Source of the DNA: Thalassobaculaceae bacterium
Lineage (GTDB): Bacteria; Pseudomonadota; Alphaproteobacteria; Thalassobaculales; Thalassobaculaceae
Reading direction: 5' to 3'
DNA: 64,000 nt
Assembly: GCA_029212785.1 (NCBI GenBank)
Contig: JARGOG010000009.1
Coordinates: 1 to 64,000 of the forward strand
A program made the position numbers and the translations under genes. Under the pieces are notes generated by a model. The model saw only the letters and a program-made list of their open reading frames with translations, was not told the DNA's origin and did no database searches. Below are positions 35,350 to 45,017 of the stretch, in pieces. Numbering within the stretch: the first letter of the stretch is position 1; every line of letters begins with the position of its first letter.

Positions 35350-38130
35350 ATGCTGTTCGTCAGACCGCTCGCCGTCTCGATCATCCTGTCCGCCGGGATC
35401 GTTCTTACCGGCTGCGACGGCCCACAGCCGGGCGAGGTTCTGGACGAAGCGATGATCGCCTGTCTTGCCAGCGAACCGGTCCAGGCGCTGCCGAAGGATC
35501 AGGGCGAGCGGTACTGCCGGTCGGGCCAGCAGCTTCCGGGTTCCGACAGCGACTTCCTGAAGGACATGGATCGGGGCTGGGGGCCGGCGAAGGTCCATGC
35601 GGAACTGGCCAACTCCCTTCAGCTCGAACCAGGTCTTCTGGTCGAGAACGGTCTGACCGAGGAGGTGGTCTACGATTCCTACAACCGCGGCCGCAACAAC
35701 TGGGTGATCTGGAGCGGGGGCAATGACCGGCTCTGGGACTACATGGCGAACAACACTTTCGGCGCCTTCGATCTGCTGAAGACGCTGTCGTCGCATCCCG
35801 GCATCCGGTACTGCGCCAACAAGAATGACGAGGGTGGCGACGACAACACGGTGCAGTCTCCACCCGGCTACTACGCATATGAGGACGATGCGTGCGAGGG
35901 CGCCGACCGCGAGTTCCGCGAGGTGTCCCGCGACAACAGGTGGAAGTATCTCGGCCTGGTCAACGAGCCCGGTTTCAAGAAATGGGAGCCGAAGGCCGGC
36001 TGCGAGACCGATCCCGAACCGGTTGACGGTGCGGATCCGAACCAATGGTGCGGCAACAAGGATCGCTGGGGATTGTGGCTCGACGCCCGCGACGGTCTGG
36101 CTGATCCGTTCGAGAGCGAGGTCGACTATCCCGGCGTCAAGATCGGGGCGCGGGGCGAGACCGACATCCATGGGGAGACATTCCCGGTCGGCTCCTATTA
36201 CGGCTACGGCACCGGCATCGTCGGGCTGCGGCTGTTCCCGAACCCGGATTTCGACAAGGACGCCCAGGAGGCCTGGGATCCGTGGCGCTATTACAACGAC
36301 CCGGACTATTACAAGCAAAAGGACCTGGTGCGGCCCTACCGGGTCGGTATGTCCTGCGGGTTCTGCCATGTCGGCCCGAGCCCGGTCGCGGCACCGGCGG
36401 ATCCCGAGAATCCGCAATGGACCAACCTGACGTCCAATCCCGGCGCCCAGTATTTCTGGATCGACCGAATCTTCTTCTGGGATCCGGAAGGGCGGCACCG
36501 GAATTTCATCTACCAGCTGTTCCACACGTCGCTGCCGGGGTCGCTCGACACCTCCCTGGTCTCCAGCGACAACATCAACAACCCGCGGACCATGAATGCG
36601 GTGTACAGCGTGGCCGCCCGCCTCGACATGGCCAAGCACGCCCGCGAGCTGCTGACCGGCGGGGAGCTGAACAACAAGCAGTTCAACGACTATCAGCGCA
36701 CCGCTTTGCTGGGGGACCTGTTCGAGGCGCCCTATGTGAAGACGCCGCATGTCCTCAAGGACGGCGCGGATTCCGTGGGTGTGCTCGGCGCGTTGAACCG
36801 GGTCTATCTCAACATCGGCCTCGCCAGCGAGGAGTGGCTGCTGCACTTCAAACCGCTGATCGGCAACCTGCCCGGCAAGCGGATCACGCCGATCGAGATC
36901 TCGGTGCTGGAGAAGATCTCCGGCTACTGGAACGCCAACGTCGCCCAGACACCGGATGTCGGCCTGTTCTTCCTGGCAAGCGCCCAGCCTGACCGGCTGG
37001 AGGACTTCGCCGTGGGGCGTCGTCTGCTGGAGGAGGAGGGTTTCAAGGCACTGGCCGCGGCCGGGACCTTCGAGACCCACGGAGCCATGCTGGAGCGCGG
37101 CAAGGTCGTGTTCGCGGAGACCTGCGCGCGCTGCCATTCGGGCAAGCAGCCGGTGCTCTGGAACCCGGGTGAGGGCCCCGCGACCGACCCGACGGCGATC
37201 GCGATGGACTCGCCCGCCTATTACGACTGGATGCGCCGGGTGGTGGCCGAGCCCGATTTCCTCGAGCACAACTTCCTGTCGACCGAAGTCCGCATTCCGG
37301 TGACCGAGCTCGACACCAATGCCTGCAGTCCGCTGGCGACCAACGGCCTGCGGGGCGACATCTGGGACAACTTCACCTCCACGACCTACAAGGAACTGCC
37401 GGCGGTGGGCAAGGTCACCGTCCATCATCCCAAGACCGGAGAGCCGTGGGCGTATGAGATGCCCGGCGGCGGACGCGGGTACACCCGTCCGGCCTCCCTG
37501 GTCAGCCTGTGGTCGACGGCGCCGTTCCTGCTCAACAATTCGGTTGGCGACTTCTACGGCTCGGCCAGTCCGCAGGCGCGCATGGCGTCGTTCAACGACT
37601 CGATCCGCCGGATGCTGTGGCCCGATCTGCGCCGCAAGGACTCTCTGCTCGGCGACAAGGTGCCGGGCTACATCCAGCGCACCACGTCGATCAGCAGCCT
37701 CCAGGTGCCATTCGGCTACCTGCCCGACCACCTGGAAACATTGCTGTCGGGCCCGCTGGAGCGCTGGCTGCCCTGGCTGGTCGGCGACGGCCAGGTCGAG
37801 GTCGGACCGATCCCGGAGGGCACGGCCGTCGGCCTGCTCGCCAATTTGCCGCTGGTGTCGGACAGCACCGCTTTGCGCGACAAGATCGACCACCAGCTCG
37901 AGCTGCTGAAGCTTCTGCCGACCGTCATCAAGGACCTGAAATCGATCCCGAAGGATCTCAGCGACGCGGAGAAGAACGAGCGGGCCCGCGAGGTGTTCGC
38001 CAACCTCGTCGACCCGCTGATCAAACTCAGCAAGTGCCCGGACTACGTGGTCAACCGCGGGCACTACTTCGGCAGCAACCTCGACGATCCGGACAAATAC
38101 GCCCTGATCGAATTCCTGCGGACATTCTAG
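35350..38130 (+). CDS. Diheme cytochrome c lipoprotein, RoxA/diheme-peroxidase-like
   Basis: A 926-residue protein from the ATG at 35350 (AAGGAGG 8 bases upstream). A lipoprotein signal with LTGC places the acylated Cys at residue 22. Two c-type heme sites are visible: CGFCH (336-340) and CARCH (592-596). The late RPASLVSLWSTAPFLLNNSV resembles the APYLHNGS motif of RoxA and MauG-type diheme proteins, but the His is replaced by Leu. RoxA-family proteins oxidatively cleave polyisoprene, and others are peroxidases or electron carriers. The protein is longer than RoxA by ~250 residues. It may accept electrons from, or act with, the GMC protein 15 bases downstream. Confidence 0.82.
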   Translation: MLFVRPLAVSIILSAGIVLTGCDGPQPGEVLDEAMIACLASEPVQALPKDQGERYCRSGQQLPGSDSDFLKDMDRGWGPAKVHAELANSLQLEPGLLVENGLTEEVVYDSYNRGRNNWVIWSGGNDRLWDYMANNTFGAFDLLKTLSSHPGIRYCANKNDEGGDDNTVQSPPGYYAYEDDACEGADREFREVSRDNRWKYLGLVNEPGFKKWEPKAGCETDPEPVDGADPNQWCGNKDRWGLWLDARDGLADPFESEVDYPGVKIGARGETDIHGETFPVGSYYGYGTGIVGLRLFPNPDFDKDAQEAWDPWRYYNDPDYYKQKDLVRPYRVGMSCGFCHVGPSPVAAPADPENPQWTNLTSNPGAQYFWIDRIFFWDPEGRHRNFIYQLFHTSLPGSLDTSLVSSDNINNPRTMNAVYSVAARLDMAKHARELLTGGELNNKQFNDYQRTALLGDLFEAPYVKTPHVLKDGADSVGVLGALNRVYLNIGLASEEWLLHFKPLIGNLPGKRITPIEISVLEKISGYWNANVAQTPDVGLFFLASAQPDRLEDFAVGRRLLEEEGFKALAAAGTFETHGAMLERGKVVFAETCARCHSGKQPVLWNPGEGPATDPTAIAMDSPAYYDWMRRVVAEPDFLEHNFLSTEVRIPVTELDTNACSPLATNGLRGDIWDNFTSTTYKELPAVGKVTVHHPKTGEPWAYEMPGGGRGYTRPASLVSLWSTAPFLLNNSVGDFYGSASPQARMASFNDSIRRMLWPDLRRKDSLLGDKVPGYIQRTTSISSLQVPFGYLPDHLETLLSGPLERWLPWLVGDGQVEVGPIPEGTAVGLLANLPLVSDSTALRDKIDHQLELLKLLPTVIKDLKSIPKDLSDAEKNERAREVFANLVDPLIKLSKCPDYVVNRGHYFGSNLDDPDKYALIEFLRTF

Positions 38131-38145
38131 GGGGAGGAGCCGGCG

Positions 38146-41100
38146 ATGACCGAGCAGTCAGACGGGTATGAGTACATCGTCGTCGGATCCGGGGCGGGTG
38201 GCGGCACGGTCGCGGCCCGCCTGGCCGAGGCCGGACGTAAGGTACTGCTGCTGGAGGCGGGGGGCGATCCGCATAAGCTGCGCGGCGCCATCCGCTGGGA
38301 CAAGGACCGCGACAGCCTGCCCGACGATTACGACGTGCCGGTGTTTCATCCGATCTCCACGGAGAGCGACGCGATCCGTTGGGACTACTGGGTGCGCCAC
38401 TATGACGATACCGAGCAGCAGGCCCGCGACACCAAATACTACAAGGAATGGGACGGCGAGGAGGTCGACGGCGTCCTCTATCCCCGGGCCGGTACGCTTG
38501 GCGGGTGCACCGCGCACAACGCCCAGATCATGGTCTATCCGCACAACCAGGACTGGGACGACATCGCCGATCTGACCGGGGACGCGACCTGGAATGCCGA
38601 CAACATGCGCAAGTATTTCGAGCGCATGGAGGACTGCCATTACCGGTATTTTCCACCTTGGCGCCTGATCTACAAGCTGTTCCGCTGGAACCCGACGCGC
38701 CACGGCTTTGGCGGATGGTTGTCCACCCAGAAGGCGATCCCGGGTTCGGCGCTGTTCGACCGCACCCTGGTCGACACGATCTTCGACTCCGCCAAGGTGG
38801 CGCTCAAGCGCGTCGGCCATCCCTGGAACCGCTTCCTGTGGCTGTTCGAGGGTAAGGGCGACCCGAACGACTGGCGCCTGGTGAAGCAGAACTCGGTGGG
38901 TGTGCGCTATCCGCCGCTCGCGACCCGGGGGCACCGGCGCAACGGGTCGCGCGAGTTCCTGCTCGATGTGCAGAAACGGTTTCCCGACAACCTGACGATC
39001 GAACTCGACGCGCTGGCGACCCGGGTGCTGTTCGACGACCGTAACCGCGCGGTCGGTGTCGAGTACCTGAAGGGCGAGCGGCTCTACCGGGCGCATGCGG
39101 AGCCGAGCGACAAGCCGGGCGAGACCCGCACGGCCCACGCGTCGCGGGAGGTGATTCTCTCCGGCGGCACCTTCAACACGCCGCAACTGCTGATGCTGTC
39201 GGGCATCGGGCCGAAGGAGGAGCTCGACAAGCACGGCATCGACACCCGGGTCGACCTCCCCGGCGTCGGGCGGAACCTGCAGGACCGCTACGAGGTCGGC
39301 ATGGTCTATCGCATGAAGGAGGATTGGGAGGTCCTCAAGGACGCCAAATTCTACAAGGGCGATCCGCAATACCAGCAGTGGCTGCGCAGCAAGGGCGTCT
39401 ACACGACGAACGGCGCGGTGCTCAGTGTCATCAAGCGCTCGGATCCGGCGCGCCCGCTTCCCGATCTGTTCTGCTTCGCCCTGCTGGGCAAGTTCCGCGG
39501 GTATTTCCCGACCTACTCCAAGCTGATCGTCGAGCACCACAACTACCTGACCTGGGCGATCCTGAAGGCCCATACGAAGAACACCGCCGGCGTCATCACC
39601 CTGGATCCGAAGGATCCGCTGAACCCGCGCCAGCGACCGAGCATCCATTTCCACTACTTCGAGGAAGGCAACGACACGCACGCCGAGGACCTTGAATCCG
39701 TGGTCGACGGCGTGGAGTTCGTGCGCGAGATGACCAAGGAGATCGCGCAGTTCGTCGATGAGGAGGAGTTGCCCGGACGCGATGTGACGAGCCGCGCCGA
39801 CATCCGGCAGTTCGTCAAGAACCATGCCTGGGGCCATCACGCGTCGTGTTCCTGCAAGATCGGCGTGCCCAGCGATCCGGAAGCGGTGCTGGACCACAAT
39901 TTCCGGGTCTATGGAACGCAAGGCCTGCGGGTGGTGGACGCCTCGGTATTCCCGAAGATTCCCGGCTTCTTCATCGTCACCTCGGTCTACATGGTCGGGG
40001 AGAAGGCGGCCGACGCGATCCTCTCCGATGCCGGCCTCTTGGCGGCCCCCGCGGGGCCCACGTCGTTCTTTGGCTGGATCGGTCGCTGGCTGCGGCCGAT
40101 CTGGAAATGGACGTGGCGCACGGGGGCTGTGATCGCCGCGGTGCTGGCTCTGATCGTTGCCTCGTCCTGGTTCATCTTCGAGCCTAATTCGGTGCCGTCG
40201 GACGAGAACCAGCTCATCAACGATACCGCCGTGCTGCTCTCGGACAAGCTGGAGGCCCAGTACACCGGCGCCCCGCGCTTCCTGCGCGACACCCATCCCA
40301 AGGCGAATGCCTGCGTGCAGGCGGATTTCGTCGTGAACGACAACCTGCCCGAGGCGCTGAAGGCCGGCGTGTTCAAGGGCAAGCCCGACGGCAGCCGGAC
40401 CTACAAGTCCTGGATCCGGTTCTCCAACGCCGCCGACGAAGTGACGCCGGACACAGTGGAGGACTTCCGCGGGATGGCCATGAAGCTGTTCGACGTCGCG
40501 GGCGAGAAGCTGCCGGTTCCGGCCCCCGACTACACGGGACCCGGTGCGGATGCGGATGACGACGACGAGAAGCACACCCAGGACTTCATGTTCATCGCCC
40601 ATGACTCCTTCTTCGCGGGCAACCTGCAGCACTTCCATGACTTCTTCGCGGCGGCGGTCGCCGGTGGCAGCGCGTCGCCGAACAACCTGCCGATCATCTG
40701 GCATCTGCTCACCCATCCGCGGGGGGCGTGGAACGCGCTCACGGGGCGCAAGGTATACCCGAGCATCGCCGATATCGAATGGTTCAGCGTCGCGCCGTTC
40801 AAGTTGGGGGGCGAGGACGTGAAATACGTGGTGCTGCCCTGCGAGCGGACCCAGTTCCACCCTCCCACCGCCGACCGCAGCGACGACGACTATCTGCAGT
40901 ACAGGTTGCGGGACCAGCTCGATCCGACGACCGGCAACGGCATCTGCCTGACCTTCAATATCCAGCCTCGGGCGGATGACGGCTTGCCGCTGGACAATAC
41001 GCTGATTGCCTGGCCGGAAGACCGCGCGCCCTGGACCGAGGTCGCGAAGATTCACATTGGTAATCAGCGGTTTGAATCCCGCGAGCATCAGGCGTTTTGC

Positions 41101-41301
41101 GACAACATCACCTTCAACCCCTGGCACAGCCTGCCGGAGCATCAACCGATCGGCGGCATCAACCGGGCTCGTCGGGACGTGATGTTCGCGCTTCAGAAGC
41201 TGCGCCTGAAGGCGAACGGCTACACCCGCTTCGAGCCGACCGGGAACGAGGTGTTCTATCCGGGAGCGCGGTTCCCGTGGACGGCGCCGAAGCCGAACTA
41301 G
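38146..41301 (+). CDS. GMC oxidoreductase fused via a membrane helix to a catalase-like domain
   Basis: A 1051-residue two-enzyme fusion. Residues ~1-630 form a GMC flavoprotein: FAD motif YIVVGSGAGGGTVAARLAEA, GMC signature ILSGGTFNTPQLLMLSGIG, and the C-terminal HHASCSCKIG and DASVFPKIPG regions. Residues ~659-680 are one membrane helix (TGAVIAAVLALIVASSWFIF) preceded by basic residues, which suggests an inside-to-outside crossing. Residues ~690-1051 form a catalase-like domain (SWIRFSNAADE, DFRGMAMKLF, FNPWHSLPEHQPIGGINRAR) related to the protein at 6794-7810. GMC oxidases often yield hydrogen peroxide, which a catalase or peroxidase domain could use or remove. Substrate unknown. ATG at 38146 follows GGAGGAG. 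Confidence 0.88.
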   Translation: MTEQSDGYEYIVVGSGAGGGTVAARLAEAGRKVLLLEAGGDPHKLRGAIRWDKDRDSLPDDYDVPVFHPISTESDAIRWDYWVRHYDDTEQQARDTKYYKEWDGEEVDGVLYPRAGTLGGCTAHNAQIMVYPHNQDWDDIADLTGDATWNADNMRKYFERMEDCHYRYFPPWRLIYKLFRWNPTRHGFGGWLSTQKAIPGSALFDRTLVDTIFDSAKVALKRVGHPWNRFLWLFEGKGDPNDWRLVKQNSVGVRYPPLATRGHRRNGSREFLLDVQKRFPDNLTIELDALATRVLFDDRNRAVGVEYLKGERLYRAHAEPSDKPGETRTAHASREVILSGGTFNTPQLLMLSGIGPKEELDKHGIDTRVDLPGVGRNLQDRYEVGMVYRMKEDWEVLKDAKFYKGDPQYQQWLRSKGVYTTNGAVLSVIKRSDPARPLPDLFCFALLGKFRGYFPTYSKLIVEHHNYLTWAILKAHTKNTAGVITLDPKDPLNPRQRPSIHFHYFEEGNDTHAEDLESVVDGVEFVREMTKEIAQFVDEEELPGRDVTSRADIRQFVKNHAWGHHASCSCKIGVPSDPEAVLDHNFRVYGTQGLRVVDASVFPKIPGFFIVTSVYMVGEKAADAILSDAGLLAAPAGPTSFFGWIGRWLRPIWKWTWRTGAVIAAVLALIVASSWFIFEPNSVPSDENQLINDTAVLLSDKLEAQYTGAPRFLRDTHPKANACVQADFVVNDNLPEALKAGVFKGKPDGSRTYKSWIRFSNAADEVTPDTVEDFRGMAMKLFDVAGEKLPVPAPDYTGPGADADDDDEKHTQDFMFIAHDSFFAGNLQHFHDFFAAAVAGGSASPNNLPIIWHLLTHPRGAWNALTGRKVYPSIADIEWFSVAPFKLGGEDVKYVVLPCERTQFHPPTADRSDDDYLQYRLRDQLDPTTGNGICLTFNIQPRADDGLPLDNTLIAWPEDRAPWTEVAKIHIGNQRFESREHQAFCDNITFNPWHSLPEHQPIGGINRARRDVMFALQKLRLKANGYTRFEPTGNEVFYPGARFPWTAPKPN

Positions 41302-41341
41302 GGCTCATGGTCCGACCGTCATGTCATCGAGGGAGGGGCGC

Positions 41342-44209
41342 ATGGAGCCATTATCCGTCGAACAGGTGCTCGCCGAGGAGGCGGCGCAGATCCATGGCGT
41401 CACCCAGGGCGAGGCCACCGATGCCCTGACACGGCTCGCGGCCTGCCTGGAGGGCGATCTCGACCGTCAGGACAAGGGAGCTGACAGTCGCAGCGGCGAG
41501 GATGAGGACGCCCATGTGGTGGCCGATCGCAAGGCGTTCTACCGGCATCTGAACGCCCTCAACAGCACGGCCCTGTGCTGTTCCGGCGGCGGAATCCGCA
41601 GCGCCACCTTCTGCCTGGGCGTGATCCAGGCGTTGGCCATGCACAAGGTGCCGGCCGGGTCCGACGGCACGCCGTCCGAGGAAGGGGCGGATCCCGCCGA
41701 CACCACGTTGCTGGGCCGGTTCCACTATCTTTCCACGGTGTCCGGCGGCGGGTTCATCGGATCGTGGCTATCCGCCTGGCGCCACCACGACGACTTCCCG
41801 AACGTCTACCGAAATCTTGTCGGTCGGCCCGACGGCCCGAACATGGAACCGCCGGAAATCTCGTGGCTCAGGGCTTACAGCAACTACCTGACGCCGCGGG
41901 TCGGACTGTTCTCCGCGGATACCTGGGCCGGCGTGGCGATCTATGTCCGAAACCTGATCCTGAACTGGTTCGTGATCGTTCCGGTGGTCGCCTTCGTCCT
42001 GCTGTTGCTGAAGATGACCGCGACCTTCGCCGTCGCGATCTCCCATATCGATCATGTCTGGTGGCCGCAGTTCCTGGTCCTCGGAGCCGGCATCGCTTGC
42101 CTCGTAGCCGCGCAGGCCTTCACCACGCGCCATCGTCCGACGCGCCGACCGCCGCCCGGCTCATCCGGCGACGGGGTGGGGACGGATGCCGACGACACGG
42201 TGTTCCTCAAGGGCGATCTGGTCTGGAGCCTACTCTCCGCGGTGGCACTGACCAGCTTCCTGACATCTTCCCTGGGCACCCGGCTGATCGCCGGGTCTGC
42301 GGTCTATCAGGTGATACTGGCCGGCGCGGCCCTCGGCGCCGTGATCTTCGCGGTCGGCTGGCTGGCCGGGCGGTCGGCCCGGTTCGATGTCTTGGACCTG
42401 GCTCATTGGGCGTTGTCCGGTCTGGTCTATGGCGGTCTGGTCGGCCTCGGTGCCGTTCTCTTCACCCAGCTCGGCCCCCATCTGGGCGAGGACCAGGATT
42501 GGAACTGGATCATCCTGGTGCCGATCATCTTCGGAGTGCCCTGGGTGCTCGCCGCGCAGCTCTTCGCCGAGATGATCTTCGTCGGTCTGATCAGCTACGA
42601 GATCAATTCCGATGCCGATCGCGAGTGGCTTGGTCGGGCGGCCGGCTGGGTGGCGGCGACCGCCATCGTGTGGATGGTCGTGACCTTCATCGCCTTCGCC
42701 GGTGCCCATTTTCTGGTGGTCGTCATCGATGCCCGCACGCTGGTCACTCATATCGGCTCGGCTGGCGGTCTGGCCGGTATTGCCACGGCCTGGCTCGGCC
42801 GGAACGAGGGCGAGAACGGTGGCGGCGGTTCGGGCGGGGGTGTCAGGGCGGTGGCGGCGGAAATCGCCATCGCCATCGCCGGGCCGGTGCTCGCGATCGT
42901 TCTCGTGGCCGGTACGTCCGGGGTGCTGGACAAGCTGCTCCTCGGCGACTCGCTCGTAAACGGCCTGATCCGGCCCGGTATGAGCACCGCGGAGATCGTG
43001 TTCTGGCTGACAGTGGGCCTGGCGACGACCGGCGCCCTGGCGGCCATCGCATCGCGGAACGTGAACATCAACCGCTTCTCGCCCCATGCTCTCTACCGCA
43101 ACCGGTTGATCCGGGCTTATCTCGGGGCATCGCGCCAGCGGCGCCGGCCGGACCGCTTCACCGGCTTCGATGCCGCCGACAACATCCCGGTGCACACCCT
43201 GTGGCCGCCGAAGCCCCGGCCCGACGGCCGCATCGACCGCTGCCTGTTCCACGTCGTCAACATCACCCTCGACATCGTCGACACATCCCGCCTGGCCTGG
43301 CAGCAGCGCAAGGCCGCGTCGTTCACCGTCAGCGCGCTGCATTCCGGCGCCGCCTACAAGGGATATCGTCCGAGCCGGGACTATGCCGGGCCCCGGCCGC
43401 CCTATGGCATATCGCTCGGCACGGCGGTGGCGATCTCCGGCGCCGCGGCAAGCCCGAACATGGGATCGCGCTCCTCGCCGTCGATCACGCTGCTGTTCGC
43501 ATTGCTGAATGTCCGGCTGGGCTGGTGGCTCGGAAATCCGGGCAAGGAGGGGGCAAGGACCTACAAGATGGAAGGGCCCGCCACCGCGATCCGACCGCTC
43601 CTGGAAGAGACCCTCGGGCTGACCACCGGCAGCAACCCCTATGTCTATCTCTCGGATGGCGGACATTTCGAGAATCTCGGGATCTACGAGATGGTCCGGC
43701 GCCGGTGCCGGTTCATTCTGGCGATCGATGCCGGCCGCGATCCCGATTTCACCTTCGAGGATCTCGGCAATGCGGTGCGCAAGACCTTCATCGACCTCGG
43801 AGTGCGGATCACCCTGCCGGGGCTCGACGCTCTGCGGAACCACCCAACCGCCCAGGACCTCGCCGTCGACGGCCGGGACATTCCCTACTACGCGATCGGC
43901 ACGATCGACTATCGCGCGGCGGACGGACCGGATTGCGAGAACGGGGTGCTGCTGTATGTGAAGCCGGCCATCCACGGCACCGACAGCGAAGGCGCCGGCG
44001 TGCGCAGTTACGCGGCGGCCAATCCGACCTTCCCGCACCAGTCGACGTCGGATCAATGGTTCGACGAGTCCCAGTTCGAGAGCTACCGCTCGCTCGGCCT
44101 CGACATCATGAACGATATTCTGGCTCGCGATCGCGACATCAAAGTGACTCCGGAGCGGACTTTGAACCAGTTCCTGGCGACGCTGGCCCCGACGACCGAC
44201 GCCGTCTGA
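41342..44209 (+). CDS. Patatin-like phospholipase with large membrane insert
   Basis: A 955-residue protein from the ATG at 41342 (GGGAGGGG just upstream). The patatin oxyanion loop is CSGGGIRSATF (residues 80-90), the nucleophile is Ser134 in STVSGGGFIGSW, and the catalytic Asp is Asp772 in LSDGGHFENLG. Between these, residues ~195-620 contain about eight to ten hydrophobic helices, so the catalytic halves flank a membrane domain. Patatins hydrolyse acyl chains of phospholipids. It is last in the lipase/cytochrome/GMC cluster, 40 bases after the GMC fusion. Confidence 0.87.
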   Translation: MEPLSVEQVLAEEAAQIHGVTQGEATDALTRLAACLEGDLDRQDKGADSRSGEDEDAHVVADRKAFYRHLNALNSTALCCSGGGIRSATFCLGVIQALAMHKVPAGSDGTPSEEGADPADTTLLGRFHYLSTVSGGGFIGSWLSAWRHHDDFPNVYRNLVGRPDGPNMEPPEISWLRAYSNYLTPRVGLFSADTWAGVAIYVRNLILNWFVIVPVVAFVLLLLKMTATFAVAISHIDHVWWPQFLVLGAGIACLVAAQAFTTRHRPTRRPPPGSSGDGVGTDADDTVFLKGDLVWSLLSAVALTSFLTSSLGTRLIAGSAVYQVILAGAALGAVIFAVGWLAGRSARFDVLDLAHWALSGLVYGGLVGLGAVLFTQLGPHLGEDQDWNWIILVPIIFGVPWVLAAQLFAEMIFVGLISYEINSDADREWLGRAAGWVAATAIVWMVVTFIAFAGAHFLVVVIDARTLVTHIGSAGGLAGIATAWLGRNEGENGGGGSGGGVRAVAAEIAIAIAGPVLAIVLVAGTSGVLDKLLLGDSLVNGLIRPGMSTAEIVFWLTVGLATTGALAAIASRNVNINRFSPHALYRNRLIRAYLGASRQRRRPDRFTGFDAADNIPVHTLWPPKPRPDGRIDRCLFHVVNITLDIVDTSRLAWQQRKAASFTVSALHSGAAYKGYRPSRDYAGPRPPYGISLGTAVAISGAAASPNMGSRSSPSITLLFALLNVRLGWWLGNPGKEGARTYKMEGPATAIRPLLEETLGLTTGSNPYVYLSDGGHFENLGIYEMVRRRCRFILAIDAGRDPDFTFEDLGNAVRKTFIDLGVRITLPGLDALRNHPTAQDLAVDGRDIPYYAIGTIDYRAADGPDCENGVLLYVKPAIHGTDSEGAGVRSYAAANPTFPHQSTSDQWFDESQFESYRSLGLDIMNDILARDRDIKVTPERTLNQFLATLAPTTDAV

Positions 44210-44240
44210 GCGTCGATTGCCGTCTGTCCCCGGAAACGAC

Positions 44241-45017
44241 CTAATCCCGAGGGACGATGATCGAGCGGTCCGCGGTCGGGTGGTCGAGCGCGTGGACCTG
44301 CATGTCGAACAAAGTTTCGATCTGGTCGGGCGCAAGGCGCTCGCCGGGCTCGGTGGCGAAGGCCAGTCGGCCGTCACGCATGCCGATCACACGATCCGCG
44401 TAGAGCGAGGCGAGGGTGATGTCGTGCAGCACCATGACGACCGTGATACCCGTCTCCCGGTTCAGCCGCCGGACCAGCCGCAGCACGTCGACCTGGTGGG
44501 GTGGGTCGAGATAGGTGGTCGGTTCATCGAGCAGCAGGATCGACGTCTCCTGCGCGAGCGCGAGCGCGATCCAGGCCCGTTGGCGCTGCCCGCCGGATAG
44601 ACGGTCGACGCGCCGGTGTTCGAAGGCGGTCAGGCCGACCCGCTCGATCGCCCGGTCGACAGCCGCGTGATCCGCCTTCGACAGCAGACCGAACCGGCCC
44701 TGATGCGGAGTCCGGCCGCGGGTCACCAGGGCGCGCACGCGGATGCCTTCCGGCGTCTGCGGTGCTTGCGGCAGAAAGCCGAGGCGGCGTGCGCGGGTGC
44801 GGGCATCGATGTCCCACAGATCCCGCCCGTCCAGGGTCACGCCGCCCTCCGTGGGACGCACGATCCGGGCGAATGTCCGCAGGAGGGTCGATTTCCCGCA
44901 GCCGTTAGGACCGATGATCGCGGTGACGCCGCCGTCGGCGATGGCGAGGTCAATTCCGTGGAGCACCGCGCGTCCGGCCAGTTCGACCCGCAACCCGCTG
45001 GCTTCGAGACCTGTCAT
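44241..45017 (-). CDS. Iron-siderophore ABC transporter ATP-binding protein (FecE type)
   Basis: A 258-residue ATPase. Walker A is GPNGCGKST, the signature RLSGGQRQRAW and Walker B ILLLDEPTTYLD followed by HQVDVLRLVRRLNRE, typical of FecE/FepC. It powers uptake of ferric siderophore through the two permeases encoded upstream. The ATG overlaps the permease stop by 4 bases. Last gene of a four-gene minus-strand importer operon and convergent with the patatin gene. Confidence 0.94.
   Translation of the reverse strand: MTGLEASGLRVELAGRAVLHGIDLAIADGGVTAIIGPNGCGKSTLLRTFARIVRPTEGGVTLDGRDLWDIDARTRARRLGFLPQAPQTPEGIRVRALVTRGRTPHQGRFGLLSKADHAAVDRAIERVGLTAFEHRRVDRLSGGQRQRAWIALALAQETSILLLDEPTTYLDPPHQVDVLRLVRRLNRETGITVVMVLHDITLASLYADRVIGMRDGRLAFATEPGERLAPDQIETLFDMQVHALDHPTADRSIIVPRD

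Noticed and set aside
34222-38064. Minus-strand open frame of 1280 codons opposite the lipase and cytochrome genes
   Set aside because: The plus strand carries clear motifs (GHSMGG, two CxxCH, lipobox). The antisense frame has low-complexity Arg/Val/Asp composition typical of GC-rich shadows.
38158-41145. Minus-strand open frame of 995 codons opposite the GMC-catalase fusion
   Set aside because: It is a shadow: the plus strand encodes both enzyme domains with conserved motifs throughout.
42230-44377. Minus-strand open frame of 715 codons opposite the patatin
   Set aside because: It spans across two real genes and shows no domain-like sequence; the patatin Asp/Gly/Gly motif and the FecE motifs explain the region.
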